The notes: generated by a model not told the origin, from the letters alone. Shown: positions 1-9,126, numbered from the stretch's first letter. The stretch: DNA of 55,881 nucleotides from Pseudomonas alkylphenolica (GCF_016009175.1 NZ_JADUCM010000033.1:1-55881), one strand, 5' to 3'. Made by a program: numbers and translations.

Positions 1-2115
1 GTGCCGGTGGTTTCACCGTCGGCAATGGTGATCACACCTTTGTCGGTGGTGATCGTGGTCACGCCTTGGGAGGCATGGCTCAGGGTGGCGGTGAAGACGT
101 ACTGCGCCGAAGAGCCTTCGTTCTGTACCGAGCCGGACAGGCTGACGGTCGAGGCGGTTTCGGTGTCGACTACTTTAGCCGTCGCCGAACCGTCTTTGAT
201 TTCCAGCTTTTCAAAGCCAGGGCCGTTCACGCCGGTGATAGTGGCAACCAGTTCGGAGCCGTCTTTGTAGACGTCTTCGCCATTGGCAGCATCGATCTTC
301 AGGGTGCCGGTGGTTTCGCCGTCGGCAATGGTGATCACACCCTTGTCGGTGGTGATCGTCGTCACGCCTTGGGAGGCGTGGCTTAACGTGGCGGTGAAGA
401 CGTATTGCGCCGATGGGCCTTCGTTCTGTACCGAGCCGGACAGGCTGACAGTCGAGGCGGTTTCAGTGTCGACTACTTTAGCCGTCGCCGAACCGTCTTT
501 GACTTCGAGTTTCTCAAAGCCAGGTCCGTCTACACCAGTGATAGTGGCGACCAGCTCAGAGCCGTCTTTGTAGACGTCTTCGCCGTTGGCAGCATCGATC
601 TTCAGGGTGCCGGTGGTTTCGCCGTCGGCAATGGTGATCACACCCTTGTCGGTGGTGATCGTGGTCACGCCTTGGGAGGCGTGGCTCAGCGTGGCGGTGA
701 AGACGTACTGCGCCGTCGAACCTTCGTTCTGTACCGAGCCGGACAGGCTGACGGTGGAGGCAGTTTCGGTGTCCACGACCTTCGCGGTGGCGGAGCCACT
801 GCCGTCTTTGACTTCCAGCTTTTCAAAGCCAGGGCCGTTCACGCCGGTGATAGTGGCAACCAGTTCGGAGCCGTCTTTGTAGACGTCTTCGCCGTTGGCA
901 GCATCGATCTTCAGGGTGCCGGTGGTTTCACCGTCGGCAATGGTGATCACACCTTTGTCGGTGGTGATCGTGGTCACGCCTTGGGAGGCATGGCTCAGGG
1001 TGGCGGTGAAGACGTACTGCGCCGAAGAGCCTTCGTTCTGTACCGAGCCGGACAGGCTGACGGTCGAGGCGGTTTCGGTGTCGACTACTTTAGCCGTCGC
1101 CGAACCGTCTTTGATTTCCAGCTTTTCAAAGCCAGGGCCGTTCACGCCGGTGATAGTGGCAACCAGTTCGGAGCCGTCTTTGTAGACGTCTTCGCCATTG
1201 GCAGCATCGATCTTCAGGGTGCCGGTGGTTTCGCCGTCGGCAATGGTGATCACACCTTTGTCGGTGGTGATCGTCGTCACGCCTTGGGAGGCGTGGCTTA
1301 CCGTGGCGGTGAAGACGTATTGCGCCGATGGGCCTTCGTTCTGTACCGAGCCGGACAGGCTGACAGTCGAGGCGGTTTCAGTGTCGACTACTTTAGCCGT
1401 CGCCGAACCGTCTTTGACTTCGAGTTTCTCAAAGCCAGGTCCGTCTACACCAGTGATAGTGGCGACCAGCTCAGAGCCGTCTTTGTAGACGTCTTCGCCG
1501 TTGGCAGCATCGATCTTCAGGGTGCCGGTGGTTTCGCCGTCGGCAATGGTGATCACACCCTTGTCGGTGGTGATCGTGGTCACGCCTTGGGAGGCGTGGC
1601 TCAGCGTGGCGGTGAAGACGTACTGCGCCGTCGAACCTTCGTTCTGTACCGAGCCGGACAGGCTGACGGTGGAGGCAGTTTCGGTGTCCACGACCTTCGC
1701 GGTGGCGGAGCCACTGCCGTCTTTGACTTCCAGCTTTTCAAAGCCAGGGCCGTTCACGCCGGTGATAGTGGCAACCAGTTCGGAGCCGTCTTTGTAGACA
1801 TCTTCGCCGTTGGCAGCATCGATCTTCAGGGTGCCGGTGGTTTCACCGTCGGCAATGGTGATCACACCTTTGTCGGTGGTGATCGTCGTCACGCCTTGGG
1901 AGGCGTGGCTGAGGGTGGCGGTGAAGACGTATTGCGCCGTCGAGCCTTCACTCTGTACCGAGCCGGACAGGCTTACGGTCGAGGCAGTTTCGGTGTCCAC
2001 GACCTTCGCGGTGGCGGAGCCACTGCCGTCTTTGACTTCCAGCTTTTCAAATCCAGGGCCGTCTACACCGGTGATAGTGGCGACCAGTTCGGAGCCGTCT
2101 TTGTAGACATCTTCG
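1..2115 (-). repeat. LapA type-A tandem repeats, 303/309 bp, with 915-bp higher-order period
   Basis: Using the recurring bases ttggcagcatcgatcttcag as register, units begin near 280, 583, 892, 1195, 1498 and 1807, with lengths 303, 309, 303, 303, 309 and 309 bp; a partial unit fills 1-279. Each encodes about 101-103 residues with the recurring sense motifs GEDVYKDGSELVATITGVNG and VSLSGSVQNEG. Length and variant residues recur every three units, so 1-915 and 916-1830 are near-identical copies with only a few base differences. A further, hybrid unit starts at 2116. Confidence 0.9.
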
Positions 2116-3734
2116 CCGTTGGCAGCATCGATCTTCAGAGTGCCGGTGGTTTCACCGTCGGCAATGGTGATCACACCTTTGTCGGTGGTGATCGTGGTCA
2201 CGCCTTGGGAGGCATGGCTCAGCGTGGCGGTGAAGACGTACTGCGCCGAAGAGCCTTCGTTTTGTACCGAACCGGTCAGGCTCACAGTAGTGGTATCGAC
2301 GGTGTCTTTTACTTCAGCAGTGGCAGAAGCGCCAGTCAGGTTGGTGGCTTCGTAGTTGCCGCCATTCACCCCAGTGACAGTTGCAGTCAGGGTGCTGCCA
2401 TCTTTGTAGACGTCTTCACCGTTGGTGTTCGGAACAACCAAGGTGCCTTTACCGCTGGCATCAACATTCACGGTGTAAGTGGTTTCACCGACTATAACGG
2501 TGAGGGTGGTCGTGCCTTGTGGCGGGTTGCTCAGCTGGAAGTTGAAGGTGACGTTTGCATCGCCTTCTTTAGCTGGGTCAGCGGTCACCGCCACGGTTGT
2601 TGTGTCGATGGTATCTTTAACATCGGCCGTTGCAGTCGCGCCGGTCAGGTTGGTGGCTTCGTAGTTGCCGCCATTGACCCCAGTGACGGTTGCCGTCAGG
2701 GTGCTGCCATCTTGATAGGCGTCTTCGCCGTTGGTGTTCGGAACAACCAAGGTGCCTTTACCGCTGGCATCAACGTTCACGGTGTAAGTGGTTTCACCGA
2801 CTTTAACGGTGAGGGTGGTCGTGCCTTGTGGCGGGTTGCTCAGCTGGAAGTTGAAGGTGACGTTTGCATCGCCTTCTTTAGCTGGGTTTGCCGTCACTGA
2901 CACGGTAGTGGTGTCGATGGTGTCAGTGATTTGTGTCACGGCCGGAGTTGGGTCTGGATTGACGACCAAACCACCACCGTTGGTCCCGGTGATGGTTACA
3001 GAAATTTCGCCCGGATCGAGATACACCGTGTCATTCGGCGGGATGGTCACGCTGACGCTACCGGTGGTCTGCCCGGCACTGATGACAATGACCTGCCCGT
3101 TGGACAGCGTCACCGTCAGGTCAGTCAGAGGTGGTTGACCCAGTGTTGCGGTATAGGTGATCACGCCACCGGCTTCGGTAATCGAAGGCGTAGCCGTCAG
3201 GGTAAGCCCTGTTTCAGCATCAGGGGCCGTGGTCAAGGCAGTGTTGGCGGTAAGGTCGCCCAGCTCTTCGCGGTTGTCGGCGATGGCGAAGTCGATCGGG
3301 GCCGTCGGGAAACCAATGGTGGGGTCCACCGAGCCTGCGGTGGCATCGAGCATCACGAAACTGTGGCCACCACCAACGGCGCCACCCGATCCACCCGCGG
3401 ACGGGCCGGCGGCCGTGGCTTCCAGTTCAGTCGTCGGGTCAGCACCAGCGGCGATGGCCTGCTGCAGCTCTTCAACCGACGGCGCGGCCTGGGCGGTGGC
3501 TGCCGTCAGGTCGGTACTGCTGTCGGGCGCATCGGCGCTCCATTGCGTATCGCGCCCCAGGTCCAGGGTGCGGCCGTCAGCCAGCTCCAGGGTCACGGCG
3601 CCTGCCAGGCCCGTCAGGACCTGATCGCCTGCAAACAGACGGTCGCCCTCGATGAGAACCCGGCGGGCCCCTTCCGGGGATACGGCGATAACTTGACCAA
3701 CAATGCTTTTGACGATGGCAACAACACTGCTCAT
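1..3734 (-). CDS. lapA: LapA large repetitive adhesin, N-terminal part (open at left edge)
   Basis: Giant surface adhesin exported by the type I system LapEBC and held in the outer membrane to mediate irreversible attachment. The ATG is at 3734-3732 and 1,244 codons are visible with no stop. The protein starts MSSVVAIVKSIVGQVIAVSP, the typical LapA retention module with no Sec signal. The LapG-type site Thr107-Ala108-Ala109-Gly110 (bases 3416-3405) is at the position known for P. fluorescens LapA. After a linker come an Ig-like stretch, two 103-residue repeats (about 2913-2296), then highly similar 101-103-residue repeats to the edge. By family knowledge the C-terminal RTX and secretion signal lie outside, and lapD/lapG may follow. 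The divergent neighbours are its exporter genes. Identity is firm; total length is unknown. Confidence 0.95.
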   Translation of the reverse strand, partial: MSSVVAIVKSIVGQVIAVSPEGARRVLIEGDRLFAGDQVLTGLAGAVTLELADGRTLDLGRDTQWSADAPDSSTDLTAATAQAAPSVEELQQAIAAGADPTTELEATAAGPSAGGSGGAVGGGHSFVMLDATAGSVDPTIGFPTAPIDFAIADNREELGDLTANTALTTAPDAETGLTLTATPSITEAGGVITYTATLGQPPLTDLTVTLSNGQVIVISAGQTTGSVSVTIPPNDTVYLDPGEISVTITGTNGGGLVVNPDPTPAVTQITDTIDTTTVSVTANPAKEGDANVTFNFQLSNPPQGTTTLTVKVGETTYTVNVDASGKGTLVVPNTNGEDAYQDGSTLTATVTGVNGGNYEATNLTGATATADVKDTIDTTTVAVTADPAKEGDANVTFNFQLSNPPQGTTTLTVIVGETTYTVNVDASGKGTLVVPNTNGEDVYKDGSTLTATVTGVNGGNYEATNLTGASATAEVKDTVDTTTVSLTGSVQNEGSSAQYVFTATLSHASQGVTTITTDKGVITIADGETTGTLKIDAANGEDVYKDGSELVATITGVDGPGFEKLEVKDGSGSATAKVVDTETASTVSLSGSVQSEGSTAQYVFTATLSHASQGVTTITTDKGVITIADGETTGTLKIDAANGEDVYKDGSELVATITGVNGPGFEKLEVKDGSGSATAKVVDTETASTVSLSGSVQNEGSTAQYVFTATLSHASQGVTTITTDKGVITIADGETTGTLKIDAANGEDVYKDGSELVATITGVDGPGFEKLEVKDGSATAKVVDTETASTVSLSGSVQNEGPSAQYVFTATVSHASQGVTTITTDKGVITIADGETTGTLKIDAANGEDVYKDGSELVATITGVNGPGFEKLEIKDGSATAKVVDTETASTVSLSGSVQNEGSSAQYVFTATLSHASQGVTTITTDKGVITIADGETTGTLKIDAANGEDVYKDGSELVATITGVNGPGFEKLEVKDGSGSATAKVVDTETASTVSLSGSVQNEGSTAQYVFTATLSHASQGVTTITTDKGVITIADGETTGTLKIDAANGEDVYKDGSELVATITGVDGPGFEKLEVKDGSATAKVVDTETASTVSLSGSVQNEGPSAQYVFTATLSHASQGVTTITTDKGVITIADGETTGTLKIDAANGEDVYKDGSELVATITGVNGPGFEKLEIKDGSATAKVVDTETASTVSLSGSVQNEGSSAQYVFTATLSHASQGVTTITTDKGVITIADGETTG
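2296..2913 (-). repeat. LapA type-B tandem repeats, 2 x 309 bp
   Basis: Two adjacent 309-bp units (2296-2604 and 2605-2913) encode a different Ig-like module with the sense motifs DPAKEGDANVTFNFQLSNPP and LVVPNTNGED. They are nearer the N-terminus than the type-A units and share only the GED..DGS..TVTGVNG core with them. The unit at 2116-2295 joins the two types. Confidence 0.85.
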
Positions 3735-3837
3735 TGGACGCTCCGATCTACCCGATCTGTTTGGCTTCCATGCCCTGGCGGCGCTGAATTGCCGCTATTG
3801 ATGGAATTTGAATGTTGGTTATGCAGACGCTTTTGGC

Positions 3838-3851
3838 GTCAATTTTATGTC
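3838..3851 (-). promoter_or_regulatory. Candidate FleQ box 1 upstream of lapA
   Basis: The minus strand reads GACATAAAATTGAC, matching 12 of 14 positions of the published FleQ consensus GTCANTAAATTGAC. It lies about 105 bp upstream of the lapA ATG. FleQ is a c-di-GMP-responsive activator/repressor known to act at lapA in P. putida; its use here is inferred. Confidence 0.5.
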
Positions 3852-3876
3852 AATAACAATTGGCTATTTAGTTTAT

Positions 3877-3890
3877 GCCAAAGTATTGAC
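3877..3890 (-). promoter_or_regulatory. Candidate FleQ box 2 upstream of lapA
   Basis: The minus strand reads GTCAATACTTTGGC, 11 of 14 positions of the FleQ consensus, centred about 39 bp from the centre of box 1. It is weaker than box 1, and the pairing with box 1 is the main reason to list it. Confidence 0.35.
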
Positions 3891-4083
3891 CTTCTTCTTG
3901 CCATCCTAAACAATCAGCCCTGTAATGTCACATTGATATTTAAGCGGCTGCCAAGCTTCCTGCGTACGTCCTTGTACCTCTTCGCAAGTTCCCGACTTTA
4001 CGTCTTCCCGGTTGCCATTTTCGGATGCAGCAACGGTCTTTTGCTGTGATTTGGGACATGGTGTCCCCAGGAAAAAAGTAAAA

Positions 4084-5421
4084 ATGCGCGCTTCATTGTT
4101 CACTGTTATTCCTTTCGCCCTTGCAGCCAGTTTCGTACAAGCACAAAGCCTGCCCGAAGCGATGCAAAAAGCCCTCGATGTACACCCGGAGATCCAGGCC
4201 GGCGTCAACAGCCGCATCGCTGCCGACTATCAGCTGCGAGCCGCCAAGGGTGGCTACCTGCCGAAGGTCGATGTGCTGGCCGGCTATGGCCGCGAAGGAA
4301 CCGACAGCCCGAGCACTGGCAACCGCTGGGAAACACTCAACCGTGGCGAGTCCAGCCTGCGCCTGCGGCAGATGGTGTTTGACGGTTTTGCCACTTCCAG
4401 CGAAGTGGGCCGCCAACAAGCCACCGTCAACGCCCGCGCCTATTCCTTGCTGGGCACCTCCGAGCGCACGGCCCTGACCGTTGCCCAGGTGTACCTGGAT
4501 GTCCTGACCCGCCGGGAAATGGTGCGTCTGGCAGAAGACAACCTGCGCAGCCACGAACGCATTTACGACCAGATCAAGCTGCGCACCTCCCGTGGCGTGG
4601 GCCGCCTGGCCGACCTTGACCAGGCCGAAGCGCGCCTGGCCCAGGCCCGTAACAACCTGATCACCGAGCAGACCAACCTGGCGGATGCCAAGACCAACTA
4701 CCTCAGCGTGGTCGGGCAAATGCCCGACGAGCTGAGCGCGCCTGCACCGTTTGTCGACCTGCTGCCGGCCAACCTCGACGAAGCCCGCCAGCAAATGGTC
4801 GAAAGCAGCCCGATCCTGCGCTCGGCAGAATCCGATATCGCAGCGGCCGAGAAGCAATATGACGCGGCGAAGTCTACTTTCTATCCACGATTCGATGCAG
4901 AACTCGGACGGACGGCAGATAACGATATCGATGGCCTGAACGGTCACAACAACGAATGGCAGGCTATGCTGCGTATGAGCTTCAACTTGTACTCCGGCGG
5001 CAGCAACAAGGCTGACCTGGAATCCAAGTCGTATCTGACCAATCAGGCGCTGGACATTCGTAACAATGCCTTGCGCCAGCTCAATGAAGAATTAGGCCTG
5101 GCATGGAATGCTCTGGAAAACGCCAACGCGCAATTGCCTATTGCCCAGCAATATGTCGACCACAGCAATAACGTACGTACCGCCTACCAGAAGCAGTTCA
5201 GCCTGGGCGAACGCACGTTGCTCGACTTGCTCGACAGCGAAAACGAACTCTTCACTGCACAGCGTCGTCTGACTGAAGTGAAGAACATTCAGCTGTTTAC
5301 TCAGTACCGAATCAAGGCGACCATTGGCCAGCTGCTCAAAAGCCAGGGTGTTGTCGCACCGATGGCCACTGTTGTGCAGAACGATATGAAGCCCCGTGTG
5401 AGCCTGCCAGGCATGAACTGA
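4084..5421 (+). CDS. lapE: TolC-like outer-membrane component of the LapA exporter
   Basis: Outer-membrane efflux protein of the TolC family that completes the LapBC type I secretion channel. The ATG at 4084 is preferred over upstream in-frame starts because AGGA lies at 4069-4072 and the protein then begins with a clean signal peptide, cut after FVQA (about residue 20). It has 445 residues, normal for the family, with two OEP repeats; the motifs RGVGRLADLDQAEARLAQAR and FSLGERTLLDLLDSENEL are characteristic of the coiled-coil hairpins. lapB follows 42 bp downstream in the same direction, so the genes probably form one operon. In P. putida KT2440 lapE is, as I recall, located elsewhere; here it is part of the lap locus. 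Confidence 0.92.
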   Translation: MRASLFTVIPFALAASFVQAQSLPEAMQKALDVHPEIQAGVNSRIAADYQLRAAKGGYLPKVDVLAGYGREGTDSPSTGNRWETLNRGESSLRLRQMVFDGFATSSEVGRQQATVNARAYSLLGTSERTALTVAQVYLDVLTRREMVRLAEDNLRSHERIYDQIKLRTSRGVGRLADLDQAEARLAQARNNLITEQTNLADAKTNYLSVVGQMPDELSAPAPFVDLLPANLDEARQQMVESSPILRSAESDIAAAEKQYDAAKSTFYPRFDAELGRTADNDIDGLNGHNNEWQAMLRMSFNLYSGGSNKADLESKSYLTNQALDIRNNALRQLNEELGLAWNALENANAQLPIAQQYVDHSNNVRTAYQKQFSLGERTLLDLLDSENELFTAQRRLTEVKNIQLFTQYRIKATIGQLLKSQGVVAPMATVVQNDMKPRVSLPGMN

Positions 5422-5463
5422 GGCTCGCCTTAAACGCCAACCGCAAACATCAAGAGAAGCCGC

Positions 5464-7620
5464 GTGGAATCAGAAGTCAGTCGAGTCCAACTCAGCCATG
5501 ATCCACGCAGCCAGCACGATGATCCGTTGCTGGACAGCCTGCTATCACTCTGTGTGCTGCACCAGAAGCCGGCCAGCCGGGCGATGTTGACCACCGGCCT
5601 GCCGTTGCCGGAACAACGCCTGACCCCCGAGCTGCTGCCACGCGCCGCAGCCCGTGCAGGCCTGCAGGGGCGCCTGTTGCAGCGCAAGCTGGAGCAGATC
5701 CCGGCCATCGCCATGCCGGCCATGCTGCTGCTCAAAGATGGCCGTAGCACGGTCCTGCTTGGTTGGGAAAATGACGATACCGCGCGACTGCTGCTCAGCG
5801 AGAGCGATGGTGGCGAAGTGCATGTCAGCCGCGAGGCCCTGCAGAGCGACTACAGCGGGCGCGTCTTCTTTGCGCAACCGCAGCACAAATTCGACGTCAA
5901 TCACGGCAACCTCATCCCCCGCGCCCGCTCCTGGTTCCGCGACACACTCAAGCGCAGCCGCTGGCTGTATATCGACGCCATCGCCGCCAGCCTGGTGATC
6001 AACCTGATCGCCCTGGCCGCGCCGCTGTTCGTGATGAACGTGTACGACCGCGTGGTGCCCAACCAGGCCACCTCCACCCTGTGGGTGCTGGCTGTCGGGA
6101 TCACCGGCGCCTATCTGTTCGACCTGATCCTCAAGGGCCTGCGCAGCCTGTGCCTGGACCTTGCCGGGAAGAAAACCGACCTGATCATTTCGGCCACGCT
6201 GTTCGAACGCATCGTTGGCATGTCGATGAAGTACCGGCCGGCGCGGGTCGGCAGCTTTGCCCAGAACATCCACGAGTTCCAGGGCCTGCGCGATTTCCTC
6301 GCCTCGCTGACCCTGACCAGCTTGATCGACTTGCCGTTCACCCTCCTGATTCTGCTGGTGATCGCCATCATCGGCGGCCACCTGGTGTGGATTCCGATCA
6401 TTGCCTTCCCGTTGGCCCTGGGCATTGGCTATGCCTTGCAAAAACCGCTGGTCGCCACCCTGGAGCGGACCATGGCCCTGGCCTCCGAGCGCCAGTCGAG
6501 CCTGATCGAAACCCTCGCCGGGCTCGATGCGGTCAAGGTCAACAACGCCGAAAGCGAACGCCAGTACATGTGGGAGCAGACCATCGGCACCCTCAGCCGC
6601 CTGGAGCTGCGGGTCAAGGTGCTGTCGGGCCTGGCCATGAACATCACCCTGCTGATCCAGCAACTGGCCGGTGTCGCGTTGATTTGTGCCGGTGTGTACC
6701 AGATCATGGCCGGCAACCTCAGCATGGGCGGCCTGATTGCCTGCTACATGCTCAGTGGCCGCGCACTGGGCCCGCTGGCCCAACTGTCCGGGTTGCTGAC
6801 CCGCTATCAGCAGGCGAAAGTCACCATGGTCTCCACCGACCAGATGATGGAGCTGCCACAAGAGCGCAACTTTGAGGAGCGGCCGCTGAGCCGTCAGGTG
6901 CTGCAGGGTGCCATCGAGTTCCGCAGCGTAGATTTCACCTACCCGAATCAGCAGAACCCTGCCCTCAAGGGCATTTCCCTGACCATTCGCCCCGGCGAGA
7001 AAATCGGCATCATCGGCCGTAGCGGCTCAGGTAAAAGCTCGCTGGCCAAGCTGATCGTCGGCCTGTACGAAGCCGATAGTGGCTCTTTGCTGGTCGATGG
7101 CGTGGACATCCGCCAGATCGACGTCAGCGAGCTGCGCCACAACATCGGTTACGTGCCGCAGGATATCCAGCTGCTGGCAGGTACGCTGCGCGACAACCTG
7201 GTCAGCGGCGCGCGCTATGTCGACGACGAAATGGTCCTGCAGGCCGCCGAGCTCAGCGGTGTGCACGAGTTTGCCCGTTTGCACCCGCAAGGCTACGAGC
7301 TGCAGGTGGGTGAGCGCGGCCAGAACCTTTCCGGCGGCCAGCGCCAGAACGTCGCCCTGGGCCGGGCACTCTTGCTCAACCCGCAGATCCTGTTGCTCGA
7401 CGAACCCACCAGTTCCATGGACAACACCGGCGAAGAACGCCTCAAGCAACGCCTGCAAGCGGTCATCGAAAGCAAGACCGTGGTGCTGGTAACCCACCGG
7501 GCTTCGTTGTTGTCACTGGTCGACCGCTTGATCGTCGTTGACCGCGGGCAGATTGTTGCGGATGGCCCGAAAGCCGCTGTTATGGACGCGCTGAAAAAGG
7601 GGCAGATCAGTGTTGCTTAA
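5464..7620 (+). CDS. lapB: LapB-type type I secretion ABC transporter
   Basis: Inner-membrane ATPase/permease that energises LapA export. Start is GTG at 5464, 718 residues. Residues 1-145 resemble the C39-like domain of RTX exporters, with no recognisable Cys-His protease dyad, so it probably binds substrate rather than cleaving it. About 165-440 form the six-helix ABC membrane domain. The nucleotide-binding domain shows Walker A GRSGSGKSS (518-526), signature NLSGGQRQ (from 621) and Walker B LLLDEP (643-648). Its end overlaps the lapC start by 11 bp, indicating translational coupling. Confidence 0.93.
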   Translation: MESEVSRVQLSHDPRSQHDDPLLDSLLSLCVLHQKPASRAMLTTGLPLPEQRLTPELLPRAAARAGLQGRLLQRKLEQIPAIAMPAMLLLKDGRSTVLLGWENDDTARLLLSESDGGEVHVSREALQSDYSGRVFFAQPQHKFDVNHGNLIPRARSWFRDTLKRSRWLYIDAIAASLVINLIALAAPLFVMNVYDRVVPNQATSTLWVLAVGITGAYLFDLILKGLRSLCLDLAGKKTDLIISATLFERIVGMSMKYRPARVGSFAQNIHEFQGLRDFLASLTLTSLIDLPFTLLILLVIAIIGGHLVWIPIIAFPLALGIGYALQKPLVATLERTMALASERQSSLIETLAGLDAVKVNNAESERQYMWEQTIGTLSRLELRVKVLSGLAMNITLLIQQLAGVALICAGVYQIMAGNLSMGGLIACYMLSGRALGPLAQLSGLLTRYQQAKVTMVSTDQMMELPQERNFEERPLSRQVLQGAIEFRSVDFTYPNQQNPALKGISLTIRPGEKIGIIGRSGSGKSSLAKLIVGLYEADSGSLLVDGVDIRQIDVSELRHNIGYVPQDIQLLAGTLRDNLVSGARYVDDEMVLQAAELSGVHEFARLHPQGYELQVGERGQNLSGGQRQNVALGRALLLNPQILLLDEPTSSMDNTGEERLKQRLQAVIESKTVVLVTHRASLLSLVDRLIVVDRGQIVADGPKAAVMDALKKGQISVA

Positions 7621-8983
7621 GGTGGATATGGGCCAGATCAAAAACAGCCTGCGCAAGTATTTCAAAGGCTCGGAGTCGCTCAGCGGCCAGCCGCTGCCCG
7701 AGGTCAACAAGGCCCTGATCGAGGATGCACCGCGCATTGTGCGCCTGACCATCTGGGGCGTGATCGGCTTCTTCCTGTTCCTGGGGCTGTGGGCTAACTT
7801 CGCGATCATCGACGAAGTCACCCGCGGTGAAGGCAAGGCGATTCCATCGTCGAAACTGCAGAAGATCCAGAACCTGGAAGGCGGGATCGTTGCGCAGATC
7901 TACGCCAAAGAAGGCGAGATCGTCGAAGTGGGTGCGCCGTTGCTGCGTCTGGACGACACCCGTTTTGTGTCCAACGTCGGTGAAACCGAAGCCGATCGCC
8001 TGGCCATGGCCCTGCGCGTAGAGCGCCTGAGCGCCGAAGTCGAAGACCGGCCGCTGAAGGTCGACGAAGAGATCCGCAAGGCCGCGCCAAGCCAGGCCGC
8101 CAACGAAGAGTCCCTGTACCAGAGCCGTCGCCAACAGTTGCAGGACGAAATTGGCGGCCTGCAGGAGCAACTTGTGCAGCGCCAGCAAGAGCTGCGCGAA
8201 TTCAGTTCCAAGCAGGGTCAATACCGCAACAGCCTGCAGCTGCTGCGTCAGGAAATTCAGATGTCCGAGCCGTTGGTGGCCCAGGGCGCCATCTCTCAGG
8301 TTGAAGTGCTGCGCCTCAAGCGTGCCGAAGTCGAGAACCGTGGCCAGCTGGATGCCACTTCGCTGGCAATTCCGCGCGCAGAATCGGCGATCAAGGAAGT
8401 GGAACGCAAGATCGACGAAACACGCGGAAAATTCCGCAGTGACGCCCTCACTCAGCTCAACGAAGCCCGCACCGACCTGAGCAAGGCGCAAGCCACCGGC
8501 AAAGCCCTGGACGACCGGGTCAGCCGGACCCTCGTTACCTCGCCGGTGCGCGGTATCGTCAAGCAGCTGCTGGTCAACACTGTCGGCGGGGTGATCCAGC
8601 CGGGCAGCGACCTGGTTGAAATCGTCCCGCTGGATGACACCCTGCTGGTCGAAGCGCGTGTCCGCCCGCAGGATATTGCCTTCCTGCACCCGGGCCAGGA
8701 GGCCATGGTCAAGTTCACTGCCTATGACTTCACCATTTACGGCGGCCTGAAAGCCAAGCTGGAACAGATCGGCGCCGACACCATCACCGACGAAGACAAG
8801 AACACCTTCTACGTGATCAAGCTGCGCACCGAGCGCAGCCACCTGGGCAGTGACGACAAGCCGCTGCTGATCATCCCGGGGATGGTCGCGTCGGTGGACA
8901 TCATCACCGGCAAGAAAAGCGTGCTGAGCTACCTGCTCAAGCCGATCATCCGCGCCCGCGCCGAAGCATTGCGCGAGCGTTGA
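7610..8983 (+). CDS. lapC: LapC-type HlyD membrane fusion protein
   Basis: Periplasmic adaptor joining LapB to LapE. The longest start is GTG at 7610, inside the end of lapB; TTG 7613, GTG 7622 and ATG 7628 are in-frame alternatives. It has 457 residues: a cytoplasmic N-terminus, one membrane segment at about 43-63, a lipoyl/barrel part (QKIQNLEGGIVAQIYAKEGE), a long coiled coil around 150-290 and a C-terminal beta-barrel. REP-like DNA follows the stop, so the operon seems to end here, with no lapD/lapG on this side. Confidence 0.93.
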   Translation: MLLKVDMGQIKNSLRKYFKGSESLSGQPLPEVNKALIEDAPRIVRLTIWGVIGFFLFLGLWANFAIIDEVTRGEGKAIPSSKLQKIQNLEGGIVAQIYAKEGEIVEVGAPLLRLDDTRFVSNVGETEADRLAMALRVERLSAEVEDRPLKVDEEIRKAAPSQAANEESLYQSRRQQLQDEIGGLQEQLVQRQQELREFSSKQGQYRNSLQLLRQEIQMSEPLVAQGAISQVEVLRLKRAEVENRGQLDATSLAIPRAESAIKEVERKIDETRGKFRSDALTQLNEARTDLSKAQATGKALDDRVSRTLVTSPVRGIVKQLLVNTVGGVIQPGSDLVEIVPLDDTLLVEARVRPQDIAFLHPGQEAMVKFTAYDFTIYGGLKAKLEQIGADTITDEDKNTFYVIKLRTERSHLGSDDKPLLIIPGMVASVDIITGKKSVLSYLLKPIIRARAEALRER

Positions 8984-9020
8984 GCCGATCGTGGCGGTCC
9001 GCCGCCTGTAGGACATCGAC

Positions 9021-9126
9021 GTAGGAGCTAGCGGGCGGCGTTCCGACTTGCCGGCGAACCCAGGCACCGCGGTGCCCCTGATGCACCGCGTCATCGTTTT
9101 TCGCGGGCAAGCCACGCGCCTACAGG
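9021..9126. repeat. Long REP-type intergenic repeat, copy 1
   Basis: About 106 bp with outer ends gtaggagc and gcctacagg. The 80 bp from 9047 are almost identical to 19816-19893 (3-4 differences), including the shared stretch atgcaccgcgtcatcgtttt. Further REP-like half-sites (cctgtaggaacgg) continue to about 9165. The position just after lapC suggests transcript stabilisation or termination. Confidence 0.8.

Larger units (their letters stand above)
3735..4083. promoter_or_regulatory. Divergent lapA / lapE control region
   Basis: This 349-bp gap separates the divergent lapA and lapE starts. It is AT-rich in the middle and contains no convincing gene. It holds the FleQ-like sites listed separately at 3838-3851 and 3877-3890, plus a related spaced motif GTCAATAACAATTGGC at 3849-3864. 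I see no confident sigma-70 -35/-10 pair for either gene. Confidence 0.6.

Noticed and set aside
405..2900. An 831-codon plus-strand open frame of repeated GGFAVGNGDHTLVGGDRGHAL-like units
   Set aside because: It is the complement of the lapA repeats in a frame without stops. The minus-strand frame encodes clear adhesin repeats and the known LapA N-terminus.
5545..6861. Long minus-strand open frame (438 codons) opposite lapB
   Set aside because: His/Gln-rich shadow translation opposite a well conserved ABC transporter; no ribosome site and no domain.
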